From contig JAVYIG010001823.1 in the NCBI GenBank assembly GCA_035222895.1, forward strand, positions 172,501 to 236,500: a stretch of 64,000 nt of DNA. Direction: 5' to 3'. The position numbers and the translations under genes were made by a program. The notes below the pieces were generated by a model. It did no database searches. It worked only from the letters and a program-made list of their open reading frames with translations, and was not told where the DNA came from. Every line of letters starts with the position of its first letter. Position 1 is the first letter of the stretch. Origin of the DNA: Strongylocentrotus droebachiensis. Lineage: Eukaryota > Echinodermata > Echinoidea > Camarodonta > Strongylocentrotidae. This document shows positions 24,657-35,062 of this stretch, piece after piece.

Positions 24657-24817
24657 TTGTCATTTGGCCCAGGGTTTCGTTCTACATCCCCGGATCTCAA
24701 TAGCAGTATGTTCGTCATGTCTGGACAGCCATTCCCTGTAATTTCATCTGCTTCACCGCTGGTTGTCCCTGATCCGAGGACCGGATAGATCGCGGATACA
24801 TGATACTCCGTTACTTC
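24657..24817 (-). CDS. NLR gene 1, exon 2: 2A-like ribosome-skipping motif
   Basis: 161 bp, acceptor TTCTTAG, donor AA|GTAAGC, entering in phase 0 and leaving in phase 2; both phases match the flanking exons. It encodes 53 codons ending in a hydrophobic stretch (NILLL) and then GDVERNPGP, a full match to the 2A consensus D-[VI]-E-x-N-P-G-P. In 2A elements the ribosome fails to join the last Gly and Pro, so the break would fall between residues 320 and 321 and the downstream product would begin with Pro. 2A-like sequences at the N termini of sea urchin NLR proteins have been reported, where the unskipped form can act as a secretion signal. An internal ATG (residue 304) directly before NILLL could give a short 17-residue leader form instead of the 320-residue one. 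Activity is inferred from the motif only. Confidence 0.85.
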
Positions 24818-25331
24818 CTAAGAATGAAGAGAAAATTACGAATAGATGACACAATTTTAACTATATACATGCCATACTGAGATAACATCATTGTGCCACA
24901 ATGTATTTCTGACGGGTATTTTTGTATCAATGGTTTCTAGTTCGTTCTTAAATTCACAATACAACAAAATAGCGCAGACAGATGATAGAAGGGTGTTCAT
25001 GTAGCCATTGGACAAGGTGGGCGGACAATTCATGATATTCTGTTACTTATGGACAAAAGACGATATTCAAAAGAATAATCAGACATTATTTGAAGAAGAA
25101 AAAGGAGAATTACGGGAGTATAAGAATTCTGTGAAATGGTTAAGGGTAATTTAACCACTATTTACGGTTGTCACAAACGTCATACCTACACTTTGCACAG
25201 CAAATTTAAATAAGTTGTCCTTTATAATACATCTTATTTAGCTCCAATTTTCCTAGTTACATGTTCTGGTTTAAACCCCTTTTACAAAAGCCCCGTTAAA
25301 AAAAGGTACTACCTTGTCCAATCAATCATAC
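24818..25331. other. Intron 1 of NLR gene 1
   Basis: 514 bp, AT-rich, between the N-terminal and 2A exons. No further exon with matching phase is visible. Confidence 0.6.
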
Positions 25332-26141
25332 CCTGATGGATGCTGTTCTTTGGTCGGTATTATTCGTGGTATCTAGCCTGTGTTTAGTTGATAGGTCCGA
25401 TGATTGGTCCTCTATCCCCGACGGTGCAGAGCCTGAAGTTTCCTTCTTGTCTCGATTGATACGATCTGTCTCACCATGAACGTATGTAGGTACATGTAAG
25501 TGCGACTCTGATGTGCCAACTTCAGGTTTGTCTGTTTTACTTATTTGAGCGGATTTCGGGGTGTATTCATGTGACATGAGATTAATGGCGATGTCTTTAT
25601 TGTCCAATTCGTCTTCTACACAGGGTTGGGGAACTGGAATTGTCACGACAGTGGTACCAGTGACAGGGTTGGTCTCTTTTCCAATCGAAGAACCACTGTT
25701 TTGAGCACATGAAGACTCAGAGTGAGAGACATCGTTATGACCGGGGTTGTTGACATCGCATGGGAATCCACTCTCCCTGACAGTATCACACTCTGGAACG
25801 TCAGATTGTGACAGAGTCGGTGAGCTTGCGTTACCTCCGCCATTGTTGACGTCACGTGAAGGCCCTGTTTGAGCTGTTTGAGCGGTATCAAGGTTGACAT
25901 CGCAAGAAGATGCAGACTGAGCGGCCGTCTTGCTTGGAGATCTATTCGCATCGGGAGAAGAGCCAGTGCGAGATGAGATATTACACTCAGGATTGTTGTT
26001 TTCTATGGGTGGCTCAGCATTCTTGGTTTGTTTATTTAAGTTGTGAAGTTTCCTCCAAAAGTAGTGGTAGTCGTATTCTTTCCTCCGACGTCGCATGAAT
26101 GTGCCGATCCTGACACGCCATTCGACAAGAGACACAGGCAT
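25332..26141 (-). CDS. NLR gene 1, exon 1: N-terminal Ser/Asn/Thr-rich region upstream of the 2A
   Basis: 270 codons starting at ATG 26141 in a good context (ACC before ATG, A at -3). The exon ends at a GTATGA donor in phase 0 (the in-frame TGA follows only if the intron is read), and exon 2 begins in phase 0. Residues 1-37 are the only structured-looking part: a W/R-rich start (EWRVRIGTF at 7-15), a basic cluster RRRRK at 17-21 and aromatic residues after it. Residues about 40-270 are low complexity, rich in S, N, T, D and P, with a degenerate repeat S-x-x-D-[AV]-N seen at least four times. No known domain is recognised and no signal peptide or membrane segment is seen. The basic cluster could be a nuclear signal (inference). 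If the 2A is active, this exon and most of exon 2 form a separate 320-residue protein. Assignment to the NLR transcript rests on phase and order, not on transcript data. Confidence 0.75.
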
Positions 26142-26158
26142 GGTGACATCAGGATACT
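26142..26158 (-). promoter_or_regulatory. Probable splice acceptor and short 5'UTR before the start codon of NLR gene 1
   Basis: On the minus strand a pyrimidine-rich run is followed by AACACAG at about 26157, then 15 bases, then the ATG. An in-frame TGA lies a little further upstream, so 26141 is the likely start. The acceptor suggests a non-coding first exon further right, not identified in 26.2-26.8 kb. Confidence 0.5.
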
Positions 26159-26838
26159 GTGTTATTCAAGAGAGAAAAAAGATTAATGCTGAGTTAGTTC
26201 ATGAGACGGGCAACATGACTTTGTATAAGAAAATAGTGCCAAATCTTTGTATGGATTTATCTTAACATGCCATGTATGTATATGTATTCATTTAAAGATA
26301 TTAATGCAAACAGCTCTTTTTATTATGTAATCTCCTCCAGACAACTACCACCGGGAAAACGACTCTTTGAAGAGGTGCAGTAACAATAGCGTTATTTTTG
26401 GGATAGTTTCCTATGGGTTTATGGTTGTCGTAGATGTCTTGTGCGAATGTAATAATCCAAAAATGTCCTGAAGCTATGGCAGACGCTAAATATTTTCAAA
26501 TGCATTCTGTCAGACAAAGACAGAGAAAGACAGAGTTACAATGGAGCATACATGTATACTGTAGAGTAGGTGTGTATTATGTGCGCGCGTGTTGTGTGTG
26601 CGTGTGTGTGTGTTGTGTGCGTGAGTCTGTGCGTATCTGTGCATGCAACACAAAGAAAAATTAATGCCGTTGATACTTCTGATACAAATGGAAAACGGAA
26701 AATACATTTTCTATTTCATGGGCAAGCAACACTATCGTATAACATTTTAAGCTCTTCTTTTGACATACACAATTCTCCATGGCCATGCAAGCCCCTAAAT
26801 ATCTTTCAGATCTGATTTCCTTGCGTTCTTCTATTTCT
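26159..26838. other. Upstream region of NLR gene 1
   Basis: Should contain the promoter or the 5' UTR intron. A GT-rich microsatellite lies at about 26582-26645; the open frames there are its shadows. No core promoter motif could be assigned with confidence. Confidence 0.5.
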
Positions 26839-27099
26839 TTAAAGGGCCACTCTAGCCAAAACGGGCTAAAAAATGAAAACAAAAGACATATAGAATAATT
26901 TTTGACGGAGATTCCGAACATGCGATGATTTTTCTTACAAATCATCATTAATTCTGGAATCTAGCTTTAAAATGACGACTCAGAACGCGCAGGAAAAAAA
27001 GCCCAGTTTCGGTGATGACGCATTTGACGTCACTGCAGGCGCCTCTCCGGTGAAAAGGAGGGTGATTTAGGCATTACAATGTCTTTAAAAGGGCAAACT

Positions 27100-27562
27100 A
27101 TGAGCGCGTTTATCTAGGTTTGCCACTAGATATGTACATATCGTACCCCACTATCGAACCCCACTATCATACCCCACTATACGATCGTGATTTGCGGGAT
27201 GTCGCGTTTATCTACACTTCACGATTCGCAATAAAGGCCTCGTCTCTTCGCAGCTGCTCAGCGCCGTTTGACCCGGGAAGCAGACAGTTTCTCGGAGGTC
27301 AACTTCACACGTATGCTTGTACACAACACCTGGGCGGTCCTATTTGTATGTGAGGTACAAAACAGCTTTGCGTTTATCGATCATTTTGAAACGTGATTCT
27401 GGCTGTATGTGACATACAAAACGCACCTTTTTGCGTCTTTAGATATGCCCATATCTAAAGCCCTTTAAAAAAGGCTTTGCGTTTATCTACTTCTAAATTT
27501 GCCTGAAAGACGTTTGAGAAACCTGATTCTAGCCAAAAATTTCCTAGATAAACGCAACCTAT
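27100..27562. mobile_element. Nested inverted-repeat element
   Basis: GCGTTTATCTAGG near 27109 is mirrored by CCTAGATAAACGC near 27542. Three further GCGTTTATC words occur inside. It lies between the larger inverted pair ATGACGCATTTGACGTCA (near 27015) and TGACGTCAAATGCGTCAT (near 27672). Confidence 0.5.
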
Positions 27563-27739
27563 GATATTAATTGGAGGAAAAAAAGACATTTAAACGAAAA
27601 ATAATATGCAATAGGTAATCCCAGTACGTCATTCATAATTATGAAATTATCAAATCGGACATGCCCGCAATGACGTCAAATGCGTCATCAAGCCACGTGA
27701 CCGTATTACTTTTTTCGAGGGGCGTACCCCTTATGGAAC

Positions 27740-27847
27740 AATCACAGTGTTACACATAGTGGACCACATAGTCAAATACAGTGTGCTACCACATGTGGTC
27801 CACATGTGATTTTGGGACATGTGGTAATGCCGTGGTGTACTATGTGG
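27740..27847. repeat. Palindromic CACATGTGG satellite, block 1
   Basis: Dense in ACCACATGTGGTC, CACATAGT and CATGTGGTA words. It is cut at about 27848 by the LINE that follows and resumes at about 28797. Confidence 0.65.
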
Positions 27848-28797
27848 AGCGTATCCTTCATCAATGACATAGTAGATGGGATCTCTTCCAAAATCCGACT
27901 CTTTGCTGATGATTGTCTTCTATACCGTCCGATCACTGATGTCACTGATAGCCAAGCCCTACAACAAGATCTCAACAGGCTGCATTCATGGGCTAACACA
28001 TGGCAGATGAAATTCAACACCGAGAAATGCTACCACATCACATTCTCCCTTCGTCGGAAAGCCATCACCACGACATACACGCTAGGAGACACTCCTCTTG
28101 CGTTGGTAACAGATCTCCGGTATCTAGGACTGACTTTCTCATCCAACTTGTCCTGGCAAGGCCACATGAACAACATCACATCCCGAGCCAATCGGATGCT
28201 AGGACTAGTCAGCAGAAATCTCCGCAAAACCTCACAAAAGATCCGCCAACAAGCCTACTTCTCTCTTGTTAGACCTCATCTGGAATACTGTTGCTCGGTC
28301 TGGAACCCTCACACAAACAAGTATATATCCAAAATCGAAGCAGTACAAAGGCGAGCAGCAAGATTCACCCTCCAGAGATATCGTCGTATGGCCAGTGTCT
28401 CGGCCATGATTCAACATCTGAAATGGGAGAGCCTGGAGAGGAGAAGAAATGCTGCAAGCCTCCACCTCATGTACAAGATCCAAAACGACAAGGTAGCCAT
28501 CAATGCACACCATTACACAGCACCCATGATTGCCAGCAACACACGACAGTATCACTCAAAGAAGTTGCTGGCTATCCCATCCCGCACTCAGCTCTACCAG
28601 AACTCATTTTTCCACCGGACAGTAACTGCGTGGAATGCACTTCCAAAGATCACCCTTGACGCTACTTCACTGGAGGGCTTCAAGGGAGCGCTTCCACCAA
28701 GCATCTAGACCAAGAACTAGATAGTTTATTCCTTAGCACTACATCCTGACTTATGGATCCTGCTGAGTATCGTCATAGAAGTAGAAGTAGAAGTATC
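27848..28797 (+). mobile_element. 5'-truncated LINE: reverse transcriptase C-terminal half
   Basis: An open frame to a stop at 28708 starts inside the RT palm (FINDIV, then the catalytic LFADDCLLY) and runs through LRYLGLTFSSNLSW, RPHLEYCCSVWNPH and the C-terminal FHRTVTAWNALP motif typical of Jockey-group non-LTR retrotransposons. The 3' end has a short GTAGAA microsatellite tail. No endonuclease and no 5' part of RT, so it is inactive, but this piece is intact and probably young. It is inserted into the satellite. Confidence 0.85.
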
Positions 28798-29150
28798 ACA
28801 CTGTGGTGGCAGCTGCATACCACAGTGTGGTATACCAAAGCGTTACCACACTGTGCTACGCACCACATAGTACGCCACAGCGTTACCACATGTCCCAAAT
28901 TCACATGTGGCCCACAATGCGGTATCAACCACAAAGTCTACCAGCGTGGTATACCACACTGTGTACGCACCACATAGTACACCACAGCGTCACCACAAGT
29001 CCCAAAATCACATGTGGCCCACATGTGGTAGCGCGCTCTGGGATCAAACACATATTTACCACACTGTGCCACATACCGCATAGTCCGATTATCCGATCTG
29101 ATACTGTGCCATCCAACACATAATCTACCACATAGTCTACCACACCTTTC
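28798..29150. repeat. Palindromic CACATGTGG satellite, block 2
   Basis: Repeated ACCACACTGTG, GCACCACATAGTAC and CACATGTGGCCCACA words; two units of about 120-130 bp can be followed. Open frames here are repeat shadows. Confidence 0.7.
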
Positions 29151-29449
29151 AGATAAGAAATTAATTAGTTATTTTCGCTAAGTAGCAATATTAATCAATT
29201 TTGCCAATGACAACAATTAACATAGTATCACTGATTCATCTGCGATTTCCAATGTAAATACATTGGTATTACCTAGACTTGTTTATTTTAGTGAATCTTT
29301 CAATATTCCATATAGTTGTATTTTATTGAATATATTTTAGTTCATAGTTAGTATTTCCCTAATTTATGTTTAATTGTATGTAATTTATACAAAGCAGTGG
29401 AATGTCCTAATAATTGGCAATTTATATTTTGTAGTATTTGTTAAATGAA
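29151..29449. other. AT-rich spacer
   Basis: No coding or repeat signal recognised. Confidence 0.5.
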
Positions 29450-31230
29450 TTCATCATCATCAACTTCAGGTGGTGCTGTAAAGCGCTGCTGTGGTCTTCA
29501 CGAGAGCACGCCATACAACTCTTTCACCTGCCATTAATTTTGTGTTGCACCTTTAATTCCTTGTCCAGACACTTTCTGGATATCATCAGTCCAAGATATT
29601 TGTTTCAGCGAAACATGAAAGTTATTTGTTTTTTCCAAGATTTTTGCAAGATACCGTATTGACCCTGACCTACTTCTAGGGTCATGTAAGTGTATACGTT
29701 GCAGAGCACATTTTTCCATGGATGTGATCTGACATATCATTTTCGACGCTTATTTAGAGGCCAGAATTCCAGGTTTAGGAAAATGGCAACGGTATTTCAG
29801 AGTCGCTAGCAATTTCCGCAAAAGAAGTGAGTAAAGCTTGGATAAGATGTTATAAAGTGTATGATAATGAATTGGTGGAAATTAATGATTATTTGGTGTC
29901 ACATTCGAGTACGAAGATGTGTTAGTAATGTGCATGTTAATGTGTATAGAAGTGTGCAGCGTAATGTGTACGTTTACATTGAAAGTATGTGCGGTATTTA
30001 GTTATGTGTTTAATTCACACTTTTATAAAGAGGGATTTTGTGCTTTTGAAATCACCTACTAATAATGACATTAGTCAGAGGTTGATTTAAGGTTGTTTTA
30101 GTTGACAAAATAATATTGGTATTGACATATGAAATAAGTGTCGGATAAATCAGAGTTATGAAAGAAAAAGATTGAAATACAGTCGGGTTTTTTGGAATTT
30201 ATAATGAAAGTTCAATGAGTCTAAATAAGAAAGACAAGTTTGACATACTTACTTTGAGTAAGATGGGATTAATTTCTCCAGCATATATTTAAAGATAGTC
30301 TTGACTAGGAATTTATCTAGGCTGGGGACCTTGGTTATTTGGGTTTTTAAGAGAGCAGTATTTATGTCAAGATATGTTATTTTGACATAAGAGTTTAATG
30401 GGGGTTTAGGTTTTTTAGAGAGTTTTTGGATACAGAGTCGAGACTTCTAATGAATGCTATTTAATGCTTTTGATTATACATAACCGGATAAATGCATACT
30501 GATTTAGTGCAGTACATTTTATGTGTTATAGACATGTATACTGAGGATGCTTATTTTTATTCTACTTTCAGGTTGAATAAAATTGCTCAACTGGCATATC
30601 GTTGAGTTCATATACAACCAAGCGGAAACCTAGCCCTGTCTTCATTTTTTGAGCGTACCAATATTGGTGGACGACCTCTACCCCGTTTTCCTTCGACTGC
30701 TCCTTGCAGTATTTGCTTCTCAACACCTTCAGATCTCCTAACAATGTGCCCAAAATAGTTTAGTTTTCTTTCCATGATTCCCCTTCTGATGGTCAAGTCT
30801 GTTCCCATCTTTTCCAGGACCCACACGTTTGTCTTTTTATCTTTCCATGACACCTGCATCAGCCTCCTGTAGCACCACATTTCAAAGGCATCAACTCTCT
30901 TTCTGTCATTCGTTGTCATGGCCCAGGACTCACTTCCGTAAGTAGCAATTGAGAAAGAAGTTGCTTGAAGCAGACGAACCTTCAGACTGAGAGATAGGCC
31001 TCGGCTCTTCCAGATGTGAGACATATTCTGTACTGTTGATCTCGCCATTGCCATCCTTCTTCTTATCTCTGTGGTGCTCTCTCCTTTGTTAGTGATAACT
31101 GAACCCAAGTACTCAAACCGATTTTCTACTTCAATCTTATTTCCAGCTACGGTGAAGTCAGTGTTATTAGTATCTCTATCGACAATCATTATTTTTGTCT
31201 TTTGGGTGTTTAGAAGAAGGTCTTGAAATG
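29450..31230 (-). mobile_element. Decayed LINE, reverse transcriptase C-terminal region in two pieces
   Basis: The minus-strand frame 31189-30608 has NRFEYLGSVI, IRRRMAMARS, LLQATSFSIATYGSESW and FEMWCYRRLMQVSWKDK, ending in a GKRGRGRPP tail; this is the C-terminal part of an I/Nimb/RTE-like ORF. Its continuation (ISWTDDIQKVSG and VVWRALVKTT, one frameshift) is at 29605-29470, followed by a GAT-rich tail. About 1.06 kb of unrelated AT-rich sequence (29606-30666) splits the two. Confidence 0.75.
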
Positions 31231-31329
31231 ACTAAATCATCAGTAATTCAGAAATATGCTTTAAAGTCAGATAAGTTGTATAAAAACATAGATCTGCACG
31301 CATCCCATAATCATTATGCAAATTAACCG

Positions 31330-31490
31330 GTGTCAATGGGGACAACTGGAAATATAACCACGGACCAGTTTTCAACTGGTGTAACTGGAAATATGCCTAC
31401 AGACCAGTTTAATATCAACTGGTGAAACTGGAGATATGACAACAGTCAGGTATCAACTGGTTCAACTGGAAATAAGCCCACAGACCATGT
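31330..31490. repeat. Short minisatellite with CAACTGGT units
   Basis: About three imperfect units of roughly 55 bp containing CAACTGGT, AACTGGAAATA and ACAGACCA. Confidence 0.6.
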
Positions 31491-31499
31491 GGATATTAC

Positions 31500-31818
31500 T
31501 TTGTAGTAAACCACATGATCTAAAGAATCTCACACTGACAATATACTGTGAACACAGATTTTACACATTGTGGTAAGTATGTGGCACACTGTGTTAAATG
31601 TGTACGACTCTGTGGTGAGACCACATGATCTGAAACCCCACCCTGTGACAATACTGTGACAATACTGTGATCACAGACTTTGCACATAGTTAAATACACA
31701 CCCCACTGTGGTAAATATATGTCACTCTGTGTTAAATATGTACGACTATGTGGTAAACCACGTGATTTGAACCCCACACTGTGGCAATACTGTGAACACA
31801 TAGTTTACACATTGTTCA
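31500..31818. repeat. CACTGTGG satellite, block 3
   Basis: About 2.5 units of roughly 125 bp containing CCACACTGTG, ACAATACTGTGAACACA, GTGGTAAATATGTG and GTACGACTATGTGGTAAACC. The array is interrupted at about 31818 by a LINE and continues at 33268. Confidence 0.75.
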
Positions 31819-33267
31819 GTAGTTTGAAGTTGGAAGTTTGAAGTTTTATTTATTCCACATTTTACATAGAAAAACAGTTTATATTCTTTTCTTGTCTATA
31901 CAGGCGTATATTATTATAAGAATAGATTTCACACAAGAAAAAAAAATTAAAGATTTCAAATCAAATATAATGTACGGAAAATAAGTACGAAATTTCGAAA
32001 CATGTATATATAACAGGCTAGGTAGAACAATGTAAAATGTGGGGAGCCTAAATAGCTCGTATGTGAATAGGCTCCCGTACTGAGTAACACGATATAGTAG
32101 GTCTGGATTTACGGAGTAGTATGGTATGAGTTTCTAGAGACGTACAAGGAGAGTGAATTTGAGAAGAAACGAAAAATAGAAAAAAAGAGTAAAGAGAATA
32201 ATATGATAGTGATAAGTAGGAGAAGGTGAAGAAGGGAAGAAAGAGGAAGACGAAAAAGAAGTAGAAGAATAAGAGAAAGCAAATTGATGAAATCAATGGC
32301 ATTGTAAAATAACAAAAAACAAAGTCTGTATAACCACCTGTACGACCACCTGTACGATCCAGCGCGACATCAACATTACTTTTATACATACTTACTTAAA
32401 AGGAAACACCTGAGCTTTCGTTTAAATAAATTAATGGAGGAGCTTTCAACTAGTTCGTTATTCAGGCTGTTCCAGAACTTGGGTCCAGTAAAAATAATTG
32501 TTTTGTTAGCAAAAACGGTGCGAGTTCGAGGGAGATGAAAATGGTTTGACTGTCTAGTAGGGTAAGAATGTATAGTATTATTGCGTTGAAAAAAGGGGAC
32601 GAAAGCATCCGGTAAATTATCTTTTGATAGTTCATACATAAATATTCAAATATAATATAAGTGCAAGTCAGATATTTTAAGAATATTACAAATATAGAAA
32701 AGCATATTTGTATGGGCAAGAAAACCAACATTATTTATTATTCTAACAGCCCGTCTTTGTACAACATTAACTTTGTTCATAAAGGTTATAGAGCTATTTC
32801 CTCATGCGAGTATACAATAATTAAGATAAGGCAAGATCAAGAGAGCGTGACATGAGGGGGTACAAAAGGTTTCAACTTATTCATTACACCGGAGTTCCTT
32901 GACAACAGCTTACATAAACATTTGATGTGAACTTTCCATGTTAGTTTACTGTCTATGTAGACACCTAAGAATTTGGTTGATTCAACCTGGTTGATAGTTA
33001 CGTTATTGATTTTGATATGACCTGGTAAGGATGATACAGAATTACTGAATAGCATGAAATATGTTTTATTCATATTAAGCGACAATTGATTTGCTTGGAT
33101 CCATTTAAAAACGCAATACAATTCGGTGTTTACAGTGTTTAGAAGTGTTTCTGGGTTTTTGTGAGAACAAAATAAATTGGAGTCATCCGCGAAAAGAATA
33201 AATGATAAGATTTCAGAAGAGTTTTTGAGATCATTGATGCATAAAATAAAAAGGAGCGGACCTAATA
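31819..33267 (-). mobile_element. 5'-truncated L2/CR1-like LINE, nested in the satellite
   Basis: Read on the minus strand from 33267: GPLLFILCINDL, the catalytic FADDSNLF, WIQANQLSLNMNKT and TKFLGVYIDSKLTW, then, after a frameshift zone, HSYPTRQSNHFHLP and GPKFWNSLNNEL to a stop at 32382. The 3'UTR reaches about 31819. The same satellite sequence stands on both sides, so this is an insertion. Confidence 0.8.
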
Positions 33268-33785
33268 AAGAACACTGTGGTAAATATGTGTCACTCTGTG
33301 TTAAATATGTACGACTATGTGGTAAACCATATGATCTGAACCCCTCTCTTTGACAATACTATGGCCACAGAGTTAACACATTGTTCAGTACATACCACAC
33401 TGTGGTAAATATGTGACACTCTGAGTGAAATATGACCGATCATGTAGTAAACCAAACCCCACACTGTGACAATACTGTGAACACAAAGTTTACACATAGT
33501 GCAGTACATACCACCCTGTGGTAGGTATGTGTCACTCTGTGCTAAATTTGTACGACTATGTGGTAAACCACGTGATATGAACCCCACACTATGACAATAC
33601 TGTGAACACAGAGTTAACACAAGGTTCAATACATATACCACTGTGGTAAATATGTGGTACTCTGTTTTTAGTATGTAAGTTTACGTGGATAATATGTGGT
33701 AAACCACATGGTCTGAAACTCCACACTGTGACAACGATGTGGACACATAATGTTCACACAGTTTACACATAGTTGGCTATTACCA
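33268..33785. repeat. CACTGTGG satellite, block 4
   Basis: About four units of roughly 125 bp as in block 3, with unit differences of a few percent to 20 percent by eye. Right border close to the end of the TTAA-flanked composite. Confidence 0.75.
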
Positions 33786-33922
33786 TTTTTTGGTCAATTT
33801 AGAGATTTTCTGAAAAATCAGAGGCTGGAATATTAAAGTAGAGGTGTATTGAAAGGCTATGTTAGTTGGGTTAGAGTGGCCCTTTAAGACACCTTCGATC
33901 ATCATCAACCTTGCAGTAAACT

Positions 33923-34331
33923 CTTGGACCTCGTACTGTTACAAAATATGACAATCGAGCTTTTTCAGTGATTGCCCCTATCCTTTGGAATAAATTACCA
34001 GCGCATATTCATAATACTCATTCTCTTGACCAGTTTAAGTCCTTGCTGAAAACGCACCTTTTTAATTCATAAATTATATTATACACAGGCGCAGTTGTGA
34101 GTCGGTCCTAGGAGGTGTACACCATCTTATTCCTTATTTGTTTGATCTTTTGTTTGATCTCATTTTCGTTTTTATTATTATATATGCATGTTCTATTGAA
34201 TAAAGAACAGATTTATAATTTGTGTGTTTATTATGAATTTTGGTTGGTAATTTTTAGTCAGACAATGGTGCGCTTAGAAACATCCGTATTAAGCGCCTAA
34301 TAAATGTTGTGTATTATTATTATTATTATTT
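33923..34331 (+). mobile_element. LINE 3' end with ATT microsatellite tail
   Basis: The frame 33923-34072 encodes the extreme C terminus of a non-LTR RT: NRAFSVIAPILWNKLPAHI, then LDQFKSLLKTHLF and a stop. The 3'UTR ends in (TAT)n at 34310-34331. Confidence 0.8.
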
Positions 34332-34390
34332 ACATTACCAAGTTTGATTTTTATTGAATCTTTATTTAGTTTCTTCTTTTTTTATACGTA

Positions 34391-35062
34391 CACTGTGGCT
34401 CATATAGATGGAATATTTTTGTTTTACCCCAATTTATGGAATTATTTTTAAAATGATTTAAAAATAATAGATCTAGATAAAAGTATACATTCTCAGATTT
34501 TATTGATTAATAATTTGCAAATGTGTGTTTTGCGTGACTGCTAGAGCATGTGTATGCTATAATTGCGTGACTAATACAAGACATCACATCGACACGGTTT
34601 TGATCATGGGGCCTCACAGTTATGAGGCCATTGCTTTGTCACTGAACCATGACTGTACGTAGTGGGGGCTAGGGTAGGGGGCAGTTTCCATAAATAAACA
34701 AAAAAACAGAAAATGCAATAATTTTTCAATAATTTATTGCATTTTACCCCGGTTCCCAACATAACAAAATCTTCTGTATGCCCATGCCTTGAGCCATAAT
34801 GCATGACCATCTTAGTGCCCTTTTGTGGGGCATTAATCCTCATTACTGTCATTTATGACTTAAGGGCGTAGGTCCCCTATTTGATAAGCATAGTAGCATA
34901 CACATGCTCTAGCAGTCACGCAAAACACACATTGTCAAATTATTATTCAATACAATCTGAGAATGTATAATATTATGTAGATCTATTATTTTTAAATTAT
35001 TTGTAAAATAATTCCATAAATTGGGGTAAAACAAAAATATTCCAACTTTATGAGCGACAGTG
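34391..35062. mobile_element. Tc1/mariner-like MITE
   Basis: Flanked by TA on both sides. Ends CACTGTGGCTCATATAG and CTTTATGAGCGACAGTG are inverted repeats, with inverted similarity continuing for about 170 bp on each arm (shared AATTTATGGAATTATTTTTA-type sequence and AGCATGTGTATGCTA). Interior without transposase. Confidence 0.82.

Larger units (their letters stand above)
26839..33887. mobile_element. TTAA-flanked 7-kb composite element (Kolobok/T2-like ends)
   Basis: TTAA followed by AGGGCCACTCTAGCCAAA on the left (26839-) is mirrored by GGTTAGAGTGGCCCT plus TTAA on the right (-33887). TTAA target duplications with TTAAAGG-type ends are known from Kolobok/T2 and related elements. The interior has no transposase: it holds inverted-repeat sequence (26.9-27.7 kb), satellite blocks and three LINE fragments. 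It may be one non-autonomous element swollen by later insertions, or two solo ends that happen to face each other. Confidence 0.5.

Noticed and set aside
24657..24817. Viral insertion as the source of the 2A motif
   Set aside because: The motif sits in a well-bounded host exon with matching phases, and 2A-like motifs are known in sea urchin NLRs; no viral sequence is nearby.
26434..26815. Cys/Val-rich small proteins upstream of NLR gene 1
   Set aside because: Products of the GT microsatellite.
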